Of a stretch of DNA of 64,000 bases, positions 16,613-24,812 are shown piece after piece. The notes below the pieces were generated by a model. The model was not told the origin of the DNA and searched no databases. It saw only the letters and a list, made by a program, of their open reading frames with translations. Origin of the DNA: Candidatus Alistipes faecavium (GTDB lineage: Bacteria; Bacteroidota; Bacteroidia; Bacteroidales; Rikenellaceae); NCBI GenBank assembly GCA_019118605.1, contig DWYP01000010.1, forward strand, positions 1 to 64,000, in the 5' to 3' direction. The number at the start of each line of letters is the position of its first letter. Position 1 is the first letter of the stretch. The position numbers and the translations under genes are program-made.

Positions 16613-18025
16613 CTATTGGGCCAGTACGCGCTTCTCGATCTCCTCGACCTGGCGGCGGAAGGCCTTGTCGGTCTCCAGGAGGTTCGAGACGGCCTTGCAG
16701 GAGTGCAGCACCGTGGCGTGGTTGCGGCCTCCGATGGCGGCTCCGATGGTCGTCAGGGGCGCCTTGGTGTGCTGCTTGGCCAGATACATGGCGATCTGCC
16801 GGGCCTGGGCGATCTCACGCGTGCGCTCCGAGGAGTTGAACCGCGCGAAATCGAGGTTCAGGTAGTCGCAGACGACCTGGATGATATGGTCGATGGTGAT
16901 CTCCTTCTGGTAGAGTTTCACGTAGACCTTGAGGATCTCCTTGGCGAGCGACGTGGTGATCTTGCGTCCGAGGAACGAGGCGTTTGCCACCAGCGAGGAG
17001 AGCGCACCCTCGATTTCGCGGACGTTTGCCGAGATGTTGTCGGCCAGGTAGATGACAACTTCGTCCGAGATCTCGGCCTTGAGCTTCTGGGCCTTGGCGC
17101 GGATGATCTTGATCTTGGTCTCGTAGTCCGGGGTGTCGAGGCGCGCCGAGAGCCCCCACTTGAAGCGGGTGAGCAGGCGCTGCTCGATGTCCTTCAGCTC
17201 CACGGGGGGCTTGTCGGAGGTGAGCACGAGCTGCTTTCCGGCCAGCTGCAGGTGGTTGAAGATGTTGAAGAAGGCGTTCTGCGTGCCGGGCTTTCCGGTG
17301 AGCTCCTGGATGTCGTCGATAATCAGCACGTCGACCATCTGGTAGAAGTGGATGAAATCGGGGATCTCACCGTTCTTGAAGGCGGTCTGGAACTGTGCCT
17401 GGAACTTGTTCATCGAGACGTAGAGCACCTGCAGCTCCGGGTGGCGGGACTGCACCTCGTGGCCTATCGACTGCACGATATGGGTCTTCCCGAGCCCCGA
17501 ATCGCCATATATATATAGGGGATTGAAGGGGGTGTTCCCGGGATCGACGGCGACGGACATTCCGGCCGAGCGGGCCAGGCGGTTGCATTCGCCCTCGATG
17601 AAGGTCGCGAACGTAAGGTTCGGGTTCAGCTGCGCATCGATAATGATCTTCTTCAGGCCGGGAATGACAAAAGGATTTTTTATATTTGCCGTGTTGGTCT
17701 GGGTGCTGAACCGCGAGATGGCCGTCGTGTCGGCGTCGGAGGCTACGGGAACGCTCTGCGCCGCGGCGCGCGGCACGGCGTAGTGGAGCCGTGTCTGCTG
17801 TCCGTATAGCTGCGAGATGATCGGTTTGAGGAACGGGATGTAGTTCTTCTCGATCTGGCGGACGTAGCTTTCGTTGGGGACCTTCAACCGCAGGGTCGTG
17901 CCGTCGAATTCGAGCGGGACGATGGGCTGGAACCACTTGCGGAACTCCTCTTCGGAGGTCTGGGCCTTGATGCGGTCCAGGCAGTGCTGCCACATATCGC
18001 CGTATGCCTGCTGGTTGTTGATCAT
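16613..18025 (-). CDS. dnaA: Chromosomal replication initiator DnaA
   Basis: A 470-aa DnaA of normal length when started at MINNQQAYGDMW (18025); the listed start 14 codons earlier lies inside a DnaA box and is unlikely. Domain I (1-80) contains the usual tryptophan-rich start, domain III has Walker A GDSGLGKTH and Walker B VLIIDDIQE, and domain IV ends with the DNA-binding signature GGRNHATVLHSC. It opens the origin and regulates its own gene. The gene is monocistronic, with its own terminator. dnaN is not adjacent, which is common in this phylum. Confidence 0.99.
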   Translation of the reverse strand: MINNQQAYGDMWQHCLDRIKAQTSEEEFRKWFQPIVPLEFDGTTLRLKVPNESYVRQIEKNYIPFLKPIISQLYGQQTRLHYAVPRAAAQSVPVASDADTTAISRFSTQTNTANIKNPFVIPGLKKIIIDAQLNPNLTFATFIEGECNRLARSAGMSVAVDPGNTPFNPLYIYGDSGLGKTHIVQSIGHEVQSRHPELQVLYVSMNKFQAQFQTAFKNGEIPDFIHFYQMVDVLIIDDIQELTGKPGTQNAFFNIFNHLQLAGKQLVLTSDKPPVELKDIEQRLLTRFKWGLSARLDTPDYETKIKIIRAKAQKLKAEISDEVVIYLADNISANVREIEGALSSLVANASFLGRKITTSLAKEILKVYVKLYQKEITIDHIIQVVCDYLNLDFARFNSSERTREIAQARQIAMYLAKQHTKAPLTTIGAAIGGRNHATVLHSCKAVSNLLETDKAFRRQVEEIEKRVLAQ

Positions 18026-18060
18026 GATGGATTGAAGGGTTGCTTTTGATGACACAAAGT

Positions 18061-18069
18061 TGTGCATAA
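18061..18069 (-). promoter_or_regulatory. DnaA box upstream of dnaA
   Basis: TTATGCACA on the minus strand matches the DnaA-box consensus TTATNCACA and lies 36 bases before the chosen dnaA start, between start codon and likely promoter. It would allow autoregulation. Confidence 0.5.
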
Positions 18070-18188
18070 TTTTGCGAAAAGATTTTTGAAAAAGGGTTGC
18101 AAATCTCTTTTTTTTATATATAGAAAAACAACGGTTTTCGGCGTTCCGATTTTAACTCGTTGATATTGAATTATCGAATTTTATTTTT

Positions 18189-18196
18189 TATATTTG
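18189..18196 (+). promoter_or_regulatory. -7 element for the phosphohexomutase gene
   Basis: TATATTTG with TTGA about 20 bases upstream, in an AT-rich divergent region shared with dnaA; the transcript leader is about 50 nt. Confidence 0.6.
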
Positions 18197-18251
18197 CATA
18201 TAAATATTTTGGTTTGGCACCAACATAAATTATAAATAAAACCGATGACTT

Positions 18252-19994
18252 ATGGCTAATGAATTGGAACAGCAAGTACTGAAAAAAGCACAGACCTGGC
18301 TCGACGGCAACTACGACGAGGCGACGAAAAAGCAGGTCAAGTACCTGATGGAGAATGATATGAAGGAGCTCGTGGAGAGCTTCTACAAGGATCTGGAATT
18401 CGGCACGGGCGGCCTGCGCGGGATCATGGGCGTGGGCTCGAACCGCATGAACGTCTACACGGTGGGCACCGCCACGCAGGGCCTCGCGAACTACCTCAAG
18501 AAGAACTTCGCGGGCGAGCAGGTGCGCGTGGCCGTGGCGCACGACAGCCGCAACAATTCGCGGATGTTCGCCGAGCGCGTGGCCGACATCTTCGCCTCGA
18601 ACGGATTCGCGGTCTACCTGTTCGACGCCCTGCGTCCGACCCCGGAGCTGAGCTTCGCGATCCGCGAGCTGAAATGCCACTCGGGCGTGGTGATCACCGC
18701 ATCGCACAACCCCAAGGAGTACAACGGCTACAAGGCCTACTGGACCGACGGCGCGCAGGTGACCTCTCCGCACGACAAGAACATCATCGCCGAGGTGGAG
18801 AAGATCACCGACGTCGACATGGTGCTCACGGGACTGCACCCCGAAAACATCACCGTGCTGGGCGAGGAGTTCGACGAGATCTACCTCAAACGCATCCATG
18901 AACTCTCGCTTTCGCCCGAGAGCATCGCGAAGTACCACGACATGAAGATCGTCTACTCGCCGATGCACGGCGCGGGCGTGCGTCTGGTTCCGGCGTCGCT
19001 CCGCAAGTTCGGCTTCACGAACGTCATCATGGTCAAGGAGCAGGCGGTCATCGACGGGAACTTCCCGACGGTGGAGTCCCCGAACCCCGAGGAGCGCAAG
19101 ACGATGGCGATGGCCATCGACCTCGCGGCGAAGGAGGGCGCCGACCTGGTGCTTGCCACCGACCCCGACTCGGATCGCATCGGCGTGGCGCTTCGCAACA
19201 AGAAGGGCGAATACGTGCTGCTGAACGGCAACCAGACGCTGGTGCTGCTGATGAGCTACCAGCTCACGCGCTGGGCCGAGCGCGGCGGTCTGGACGGCAA
19301 CCAGTATGTCGTGAAGACGATCGTGACCTCTCAGATGGCCAATGCCGTGGCCGAGCACTTCGGGGTGAAGTGCTACGACTGCCTTACGGGCTTCAAGTAC
19401 ATCGCGAAGATCATCCGCGAGAACGAGGGCAAGGCGAAGTACATCGGCGGCGGCGAGGAGTCGTTCGGCTACCTGGCCGGGGACTACGTGCGCGACAAGG
19501 ACGCCGTATCGGCGTGCTCGATGGCCGCCGAGGCGGCCGCCTGGGCGCGCGACACGATGGGTCTGACGCTCTACGAGTGGCTGCAGGAGCTCTACGTGAA
19601 GTACGGCTTCTACCGCGAGGGCCTCGTTTCGGTAGTCCGCAAGGGCAAGGAGGGCGCCGAGCAGATCCAGCAGATGATGGTCGACTTCCGGACGAATCCC
19701 CCGAAGTCGATCCTCGGGTCGCCGGTGGTGCGGATCAACGATTTCCAGTCGCTGGAGTCCATCGACACGAAAACGGGCGTGAAGACGCCGATCGAGCAGG
19801 ACAGCAGCAACGTGCTGCAGTGGTTCACCGAGGACGGCACGAAGGTTTCGGTGCGTCCTTCGGGCACGGAGCCGAAGATCAAGTTCTACTTCGGGGTGAA
19901 GGAGCCGCTGGCCTCTGTCGAAGAGTTCGACGCGACGCTGGCCGCGCTGGACGCCAAGATCGAGGCGATCAAGCGCGAGCTGAAGCTCGTGTAG
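18252..19994 (+). CDS. Phospho-sugar mutase (phosphoglucomutase/phosphomannomutase family)
   Basis: A 580-aa alpha-D-phosphohexomutase that moves phosphate between C6 and C1 of a hexose phosphate through a phosphoserine. All four signatures are visible in order: the catalytic serine loop TASHNPKEYNGYK (about 155), the metal loop ATDPDSDRIG (about 305), the sugar loop GGEESFGYL (about 405) and the phosphate-binding loop RPSGTEPKIKFY (about 535). The N-terminal LEFGTGGLRGIMG block and the length match the long bacterial PgcA/PGM-type group. It supplies glucose-1-phosphate for polysaccharide synthesis or glycogen. The gene stands alone between a divergent dnaA and a terminator. Confidence 0.95.
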   Translation: MANELEQQVLKKAQTWLDGNYDEATKKQVKYLMENDMKELVESFYKDLEFGTGGLRGIMGVGSNRMNVYTVGTATQGLANYLKKNFAGEQVRVAVAHDSRNNSRMFAERVADIFASNGFAVYLFDALRPTPELSFAIRELKCHSGVVITASHNPKEYNGYKAYWTDGAQVTSPHDKNIIAEVEKITDVDMVLTGLHPENITVLGEEFDEIYLKRIHELSLSPESIAKYHDMKIVYSPMHGAGVRLVPASLRKFGFTNVIMVKEQAVIDGNFPTVESPNPEERKTMAMAIDLAAKEGADLVLATDPDSDRIGVALRNKKGEYVLLNGNQTLVLLMSYQLTRWAERGGLDGNQYVVKTIVTSQMANAVAEHFGVKCYDCLTGFKYIAKIIRENEGKAKYIGGGEESFGYLAGDYVRDKDAVSACSMAAEAAAWARDTMGLTLYEWLQELYVKYGFYREGLVSVVRKGKEGAEQIQQMMVDFRTNPPKSILGSPVVRINDFQSLESIDTKTGVKTPIEQDSSNVLQWFTEDGTKVSVRPSGTEPKIKFYFGVKEPLASVEEFDATLAALDAKIEAIKRELKLV

Positions 19995-20017
19995 TGTCTT
20001 TCCTGCCGACGAGAGTA

Positions 20018-20054
20018 AGCCGGAATCCGATGTGTCGGATTCCGGCTTTTTTTT
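20018..20054 (+). terminator. Intrinsic terminator of the phosphohexomutase gene
   Basis: A perfect 13-bp stem (AGCCGGAATCCGA with TCGGATTCCGGCT), a TGTG loop and a T7-8 run, 24 bases after the stop. Confidence 0.95.
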
Positions 20055-20290
20055 GAGGCCGGACCGCGCGGTATCTCCTGCTGTGTCTCTCCTGCTGCGT
20101 TGCGCCTCTGTTGCGCTCCGTTCTGCCCTGTTGCGTCCGCTCCTGCCCATACCGCGCATCTGTGCCCTGCCCCGATCGTCCCTTTCCTCTCTTTCCTCTC
20201 TTTCCTCTCTTCATCTCTTTGTCTCTCCTTGCCTTGTTTCTCCCCCCCCCTCCTCCGCGATCTTTTCGTACTGCCGATAATAAAATTAAG
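20055..20290. other. Pyrimidine-rich noncoding stretch
   Basis: The rest of the 19995-20353 gap has no gene. It is strongly C/T-biased on the plus strand, with three tandem CTTTCCTCT units at about 20183-20212 and a run of eight to nine C near 20244. ORFs of 60-80 codons here are composition artefacts. Confidence 0.6.
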
Positions 20291-20291
20291 C

Positions 20292-20328
20292 TTTTAGTTG
20301 TATAACTAAAATATTAGTTATATATTTG
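20292..20328 (+). promoter_or_regulatory. Overlapping palindromic operators plus -7 element of the BlaI-type operon
   Basis: Two perfect inverted repeats share their central AACTAA: TTTTAGTT-GTAT-AACTAAAA (20292-20311) and TAACTAA-AATA-TTAGTTA (20303-20320). The -7 element TATATTTG follows at 20321-20328. The BlaI/MecI family binds such dyads as dimers, so tandem dimers here would cover the promoter of their own operon. Confidence 0.8.
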
Positions 20329-20353
20329 TGACATATCAACCAAGTTTTTCGTT

Positions 20354-20737
20354 ATGGTAGAAATCGTAAAAAAACGCCCTCAGGAGCTGACCCGCGCCGA
20401 GTTGGAGATCATGCAGGTGCTGTGGGCCAAAGGCGCGACGGTGGTTCATGGGATTCTCGACGAGATGCCCGAACCCCGCCCTGCCTACAACACCGTCTCC
20501 ACGATCGTCCGCATCCTCGAGAAGAAGGGCTTTGTGGGCCACAAGGCATACGGCAAGACCTACGAGTATTATCCACTCGTTTCAAAGGAGGCCTATGCGC
20601 GCCGCTATATGGATACGGTGCTCGAAAACTTCTTCGACGGCTCGGTGAGCCGCCTGGTGTCGTTCTTCTCCGAAAACCGGACGCTCTCGGCCGAGGAAAC
20701 CGACGAAATCCTCACCATGCTGCGAGGCCGCCGCTGA
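20354..20737 (+). CDS. BlaI/MecI/CopY family transcriptional repressor
   Basis: A 127-aa repressor. The N-terminal winged helix (residues 8-80) contains LTRAELEIMQVLWAKGATVVHGI and the recognition-helix region PAYNTVSTIVRILEKKGF, and the C-terminal helices (85-125) form the dimerisation arm. In BlaI-type systems the partner membrane protease cleaves the repressor in this arm. Two nested palindromes lie directly upstream and the M56 peptidase gene begins 33 bases downstream. Confidence 0.93.
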   Translation: MVEIVKKRPQELTRAELEIMQVLWAKGATVVHGILDEMPEPRPAYNTVSTIVRILEKKGFVGHKAYGKTYEYYPLVSKEAYARRYMDTVLENFFDGSVSRLVSFFSENRTLSAEETDEILTMLRGRR

Positions 20738-20770
20738 AACACACCTTTGTCTCCGAAAAACGCAGAAGCC

Positions 20771-22534
20771 ATGAAATCACCCTTGCTATACCTCATCGAA
20801 GCGCTCTTTTGCAGTGGCGTCCTGCTGGCATTTTACCGTCTGCTGCTGGTACGCAGGGTCTCGTTCCGCGCCTGCCGCCGCTATCTGGTGGCATCCTTGC
20901 TTCTCTCCGTTGTCATTCCGGCCCTCGACATTCCGCTCTATCCCGCTCCGGAACCGATTCCGGGGTCCGTCGCGGAGCCCGTCTTTCCCGTGTCGGCCGC
21001 CGCGCACACCGAGGAACGGGATTTCGCGGCCGTTGCCGCACGTGAGCCGCTTCAGCCCGAGCCTGTCGACCGGCGCAGGTTGCTCCGCGGAGGTCTCGCC
21101 GCCGTCTATGGTGCCGTGGTCGCTGTGTCGCTGGGGTTTCTGGTCGTGCGCCTTGCCCGCCTGCGGCGCCTGCGCCGCGGGGCGCGCCTGACGCCCTGCA
21201 AGGGCTACACGCTGGCCGAGAGCCCGCAGGTGCCGACCCCCTTCTCGTTCCTGTGCACGGTCTATATGGGCCCGGGCTACGCGGGTGAACGGCGCGAGAT
21301 GGTGCTCTGCCACGAGGCGAGCCATGTCCGCCACCGCCATTCGGTCGAGAACCTCTTTGCCGAGACGGTGCGGTGCCTGCTGTGGATCAATCCCTTCGTG
21401 TGGATCGCCCAGCGGTGGCTGCGCGAGGTGCACGAGTGGGAGGCTGACCGTGATGTCCTTGATGCGGGCTACGACCTTACGCGGTATCGAATCGTCCTGT
21501 TCCATCAACTCTTCGGTTATAATCCGGATATAGCCTGCGGGCTGAACCATTCACTCACCAAAACCCGATTTGCCATGATGACACGATTCAGAAAACAGCG
21601 CCACGCCGCCCTGCGGTTCGGTGCAGCCATCCCCGTGGTGGCCGGTATGATGATGCTTTGCAGCTTTACCACGCGCGATCCCGAGCCGCCCGCCGCCACA
21701 CCCCGCCCCGCGGCCGACGATGCCCCCAGGCTCGAGGTCTGCTTGAGCCGCGACTCGATGTGGATCGACGGCACACCCGGTACGGGCGACGACCTCCTGC
21801 GGCGCATTGTGGAGAAGCGGGACAGCCTTTCCGAGGAGGAGCGTTCACGCATGACCGTGACGATCCGTGCTGCCCGTCAGGTACAGATGGGCGCCGTGGC
21901 TGACGTCAAGGAGTTGCTGCGCAGGTCCGGTACGCTGCGCGTGTGCTACGAGACGGTCGACGGCCGGGCCGGGATCGCCCGGCTCCTTCCGCCCCGGATC
22001 GAGACGCTGCCCGACACCTCGAACGCCAAGGTCGAGGTCTGGGAACTTTCGGAGACCGTCCCGGGTGATTCGAAATACCCCGACTCGTATCATTTGAAGA
22101 TAGCGGAGCGCAATTATTTTATGGTGCTGATCAATGCCCGGGGAGAGATCCTTGCGGGAACCTGGGGCCATTTGGAGTTGTGCGATGTGGAGGCGTTGAA
22201 AGTCCGGGCCCGGGAGTTCATGCTCAACCCTTCGGACGACCGGACGCTCTCCGAGAGCCGTCCGCAGGAGATCCTCCTTCCCGACGGCCGCACGGAGCAG
22301 TATGGGGTCAGCCGGGGTGTTTTCGGCATTCAGACGACCCGCAAGACCCCCTATGCCGTCTATACCGATGTGCAGCAGGCGTTGTCGGAAGTCTATGCCG
22401 GACTCCGCACCGACCTCTCCCGCCAATGGTTCGGCCAACCGTTCGATGCGCTGGATGAGGCGCAGCGCAAGTCGGTGCAGCAGGCCGTGCCAGTCCGGAT
22501 CTCGGAGGTCAGCAGGAACTTCGCGACCAAATGA
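20771..22534 (+). CDS. BlaR1-type M56 family membrane metallopeptidase
   Basis: Start at MKSPLLYLIEALF (20771), because the upstream eight codons are weakly supported. The 587-aa protein has about four transmembrane segments: near 5-25, 35-52, 110-135 and, after the protease loop, about 275-293 (FGAAIPVVAGMMMLC). The cytoplasmic zinc motif HEASH lies in MVLCHEASHVRHRH, with the third ligand in the EWEADRDV block. The C-terminal 290 residues are periplasmic, but they do not look like the penicillin-binding sensor of true BlaR1, so the inducing signal is probably not a beta-lactam. It would relieve repression by the neighbouring BlaI-like protein. Confidence 0.9.
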   Translation: MKSPLLYLIEALFCSGVLLAFYRLLLVRRVSFRACRRYLVASLLLSVVIPALDIPLYPAPEPIPGSVAEPVFPVSAAAHTEERDFAAVAAREPLQPEPVDRRRLLRGGLAAVYGAVVAVSLGFLVVRLARLRRLRRGARLTPCKGYTLAESPQVPTPFSFLCTVYMGPGYAGERREMVLCHEASHVRHRHSVENLFAETVRCLLWINPFVWIAQRWLREVHEWEADRDVLDAGYDLTRYRIVLFHQLFGYNPDIACGLNHSLTKTRFAMMTRFRKQRHAALRFGAAIPVVAGMMMLCSFTTRDPEPPAATPRPAADDAPRLEVCLSRDSMWIDGTPGTGDDLLRRIVEKRDSLSEEERSRMTVTIRAARQVQMGAVADVKELLRRSGTLRVCYETVDGRAGIARLLPPRIETLPDTSNAKVEVWELSETVPGDSKYPDSYHLKIAERNYFMVLINARGEILAGTWGHLELCDVEALKVRAREFMLNPSDDRTLSESRPQEILLPDGRTEQYGVSRGVFGIQTTRKTPYAVYTDVQQALSEVYAGLRTDLSRQWFGQPFDALDEAQRKSVQQAVPVRISEVSRNFATK

Positions 22535-22596
22535 TGATATTTCCATGTGCGATCCGCCGTGTTCCGAAGTGCCAGGAAGCGGCCGCGTGATCCGTC

Positions 22597-22923
22597 TTAT
22601 CCCTTCAGTTTTTCGTTGTGGAGGTGGCGCTCCCTGTCGCGGGAGGTTTTCTTGGCGAAGTTCGCCTCCACGGCCTCGGTGAGATCCACGCCCGTCTGGT
22701 TGGCCAGACAGACCAGCACCCACAATACATCGGCCATCTCGTCGGCGAGGTTGGCCTTCTCGCCCTCCTTGAACGACTGGTCGCCGTACGTGCGGGCCAT
22801 TACGCGGGCCAACTCCCCCACCTCTTCCGTCAGACAGGCCATGTTCGTCAGCTCCGAGAAGTAGCGTACGCCGTACTGCTTGATCCAGGTGTCTACCCTC
22901 TCCTGCAACTCCTTGATTTCCAT
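22597..22923 (-). CDS. MazG-like nucleotide pyrophosphohydrolase
   Basis: A 108-aa single-domain all-alpha NTP pyrophosphatase; I set the start at MEIKELQERV (22923) because the longer listed ORF is a frame antisense-free extension through the methyltransferase gene. The metal-binding pattern EEVGELARV ... ADEMADVLWVL (ExxE and ExxD) is intact. These enzymes remove non-canonical or surplus nucleoside triphosphates. It is the last gene of a long minus-strand operon, 14 bases after the methyltransferase. Confidence 0.9.
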   Translation of the reverse strand: MEIKELQERVDTWIKQYGVRYFSELTNMACLTEEVGELARVMARTYGDQSFKEGEKANLADEMADVLWVLVCLANQTGVDLTEAVEANFAKKTSRDRERHLHNEKLKG

Positions 22924-22937
22924 ATTTCGAGACTGTT

Positions 22938-23585
22938 TTATTTTACGCGGATCAGATTCAGCCCGTCGCGCAGCGGGACGATGACGTTCTCCACGCGCGG
23001 ATCCTCGACGACCATGCGGTTGAACTCCACGAGGGCCTGCGTGTGTCGGTCTCCGTGCGTGATGGGCTGCACGACCTTCCCCGACCAGAGGATGTTGTCG
23101 GCGATCATCACCGAGCCGCTGCGAACCAGCGCCTCCGCGCCGCTGTCGCCCATCAGCATGCGGTAGTAGTCGGGGTATTCGCGCTTGTCGCCGTCGATGA
23201 ACACGAGGTCGTAGACCTCGCCGAGCCGGGGGGCGATGTCGAGGGCCGAACCGATGTGCAGGCGGATCTTCGCGCCGTGCTCCGAGCGGTCGAACCACGA
23301 CTGCGTGAACTCCTCCAGCTCGTCGTCGACCTCGATGGTGTCGAGCCGGGCTTCACCGTCGAGCCCCGCGGCCATCGAGAGGGCCGAGTATCCCGTGAAA
23401 GTTCCGATTTCGAGCACCCTCCGGGGCCGGAGCATCCGCACGAGCATCTCGAGCAGCCGCCCCTGAATATGCCCCGACAGCATGCGCGGGGCCACGGCCC
23501 GAAGGTTCGTCTCGCGGTCCAGTTCGTGGAGCAGCTCCTCCTCGGGAGCCGAATGCGCGTGTACGTATTGTTCGAGGGCGTCCAT
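22938..23585 (-). CDS. Class I SAM-dependent O-methyltransferase
   Basis: A 215-aa methyltransferase of the catechol/caffeoyl-CoA O-methyltransferase type. The SAM-binding motif VLEIGTFTGYSALSMA is near residues 57-72, followed by the acidic end of strand 2 (LDTIEVDDE) and the metal-binding FIDGDKREY and MIADNILWSGKV blocks. Substrate unknown. It is 4 bases downstream of the M16 peptidase gene. Confidence 0.9.
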   Translation of the reverse strand: MDALEQYVHAHSAPEEELLHELDRETNLRAVAPRMLSGHIQGRLLEMLVRMLRPRRVLEIGTFTGYSALSMAAGLDGEARLDTIEVDDELEEFTQSWFDRSEHGAKIRLHIGSALDIAPRLGEVYDLVFIDGDKREYPDYYRMLMGDSGAEALVRSGSVMIADNILWSGKVVQPITHGDRHTQALVEFNRMVVEDPRVENVIVPLRDGLNLIRVK

Positions 23586-23589
23586 GTAT

Positions 23590-24804
23590 CTATTTGTATA
23601 TCAGTCGTGACATATCGGAAAAGACCTCCTCGGCGACTTCTGTCAGCTGCCGGGCGGTCAGCGCCTGGATCTTGGCGTAAACCTGCTCCATGGTGTCGAC
23701 CTCGTCGTGGGTCAACAGGCTTTTTCCGGCTCCCAGCATGTAGCTCTCGTTGCTCTCGCTCGAGATGGCCAGCTGGGCGATGAACTGCTTCTTGGCCATC
23801 GAAAGGCGGCGTGCCGTGAGCGGCGCGGTGCGGAGCTTGCGCAACTCCCCTTCGATGAGCTCGATGCACTGCTCGGCGTTCCCGTGGTCGGAGCTGAAGT
23901 AGATGGCCACGATCCCCGTGTCGCCGTAGGGGGTGTAGGAGGCCTCGATGTTGTACGAGAGTCCGTGTCGTTCGCGCACGACGACGTTGAGCAGCGAGTT
24001 GGCGCAGGGTCCCCCGAGGATGTTGCACAGCAGGGCCAGGGGCAGCCGGCGCTCCTCGGCGATTCCGTACGCGCGGCTGCCGATGATGCAGTGCACCTGA
24101 TGGGTGTGCTTCGTCACGCTGCGGTCGAAGGGGCTGCAGGGCGCGGGCGCCACCCTCTCGAACCGGTGCACGGAGGCCTCCTGCGCGCCGAAAAAGCGCG
24201 CGGCGACGGCTTCGGCGGCCCGGGGCGAGAAGTTGCCGATCGACGAGAAGACCATGCGGTCGGTAGTGTGCGTGCGTGCGAGGAACGTGCGGATCGAGTC
24301 GCCGTTGTAGCGTGCCAGCGCGGCCTTGCGCCCGAGGATGTTGTGCCCGAGCTCCGAGCCTTCGAACAGCAGGTCTTCGAAGGTGTCGTAGATCAGGTCG
24401 GCCGGAGAGTCCTTGTAGGTGTTGATCTCGTCGACGATCACCTCCTTCTCGCGTTCGAGCTCCCGCTCGGGGAATGTCGAGCGGAAGGCGATGTCGGCGA
24501 TCAGCTCCGCGGCCTTCGCAAAGTCGCCGCGCAGCGTCGTGGCGTGTATCGTCGTGTCCTCCTTGGTGGTGAAGGCGTTCAGCTCGCCTCCGAGGTTTTC
24601 GAGGCGGCAGTTCACCTGCCAGGCCTTGCGGCGCGCGGTGCCCTTGAAGAAGGCGTGCTCGGCGAAGTGCGCGAGCCCGAATTCTCCGGGGTGTTCGTCG
24701 CGGCTTCCGGCGCCGATGACCAGCGCGCAGTGGGCCACCGAGCCCTTCACCTGGCGGTGGATGCCGCGGATGCCGTTGGGTAAGGTGTAGGTATGGAATT
24801 CCAT
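23590..24804 (-). CDS. M16 family zinc peptidase (pitrilysin/processing-peptidase type)
   Basis: A 404-aa M16B-type protein; the start at MEFHTYTLPNGI (24804) lies 8 bases after uvrA, and the 950-aa listed ORF is an extension through uvrA in another frame. The inverted zinc motif is HFAEH (residues about 44-48) and the downstream ligand glutamate lies in EKEVIVDEIN. The second half has the inactive-repeat fold with RERHGLSYNIEASY. No signal peptide is seen, so it probably acts in the cytoplasm on peptides. Confidence 0.93.
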   Translation of the reverse strand: MEFHTYTLPNGIRGIHRQVKGSVAHCALVIGAGSRDEHPGEFGLAHFAEHAFFKGTARRKAWQVNCRLENLGGELNAFTTKEDTTIHATTLRGDFAKAAELIADIAFRSTFPERELEREKEVIVDEINTYKDSPADLIYDTFEDLLFEGSELGHNILGRKAALARYNGDSIRTFLARTHTTDRMVFSSIGNFSPRAAEAVAARFFGAQEASVHRFERVAPAPCSPFDRSVTKHTHQVHCIIGSRAYGIAEERRLPLALLCNILGGPCANSLLNVVVRERHGLSYNIEASYTPYGDTGIVAIYFSSDHGNAEQCIELIEGELRKLRTAPLTARRLSMAKKQFIAQLAISSESNESYMLGAGKSLLTHDEVDTMEQVYAKIQALTARQLTEVAEEVFSDMSRLIYK

Positions 24805-24812
24805 GATGCGGT

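Noticed and set aside
18171-20159. 662-codon minus-strand ORF opposite the phosphohexomutase
   Set aside because: Antisense to a gene with all four family signatures; no start signal.
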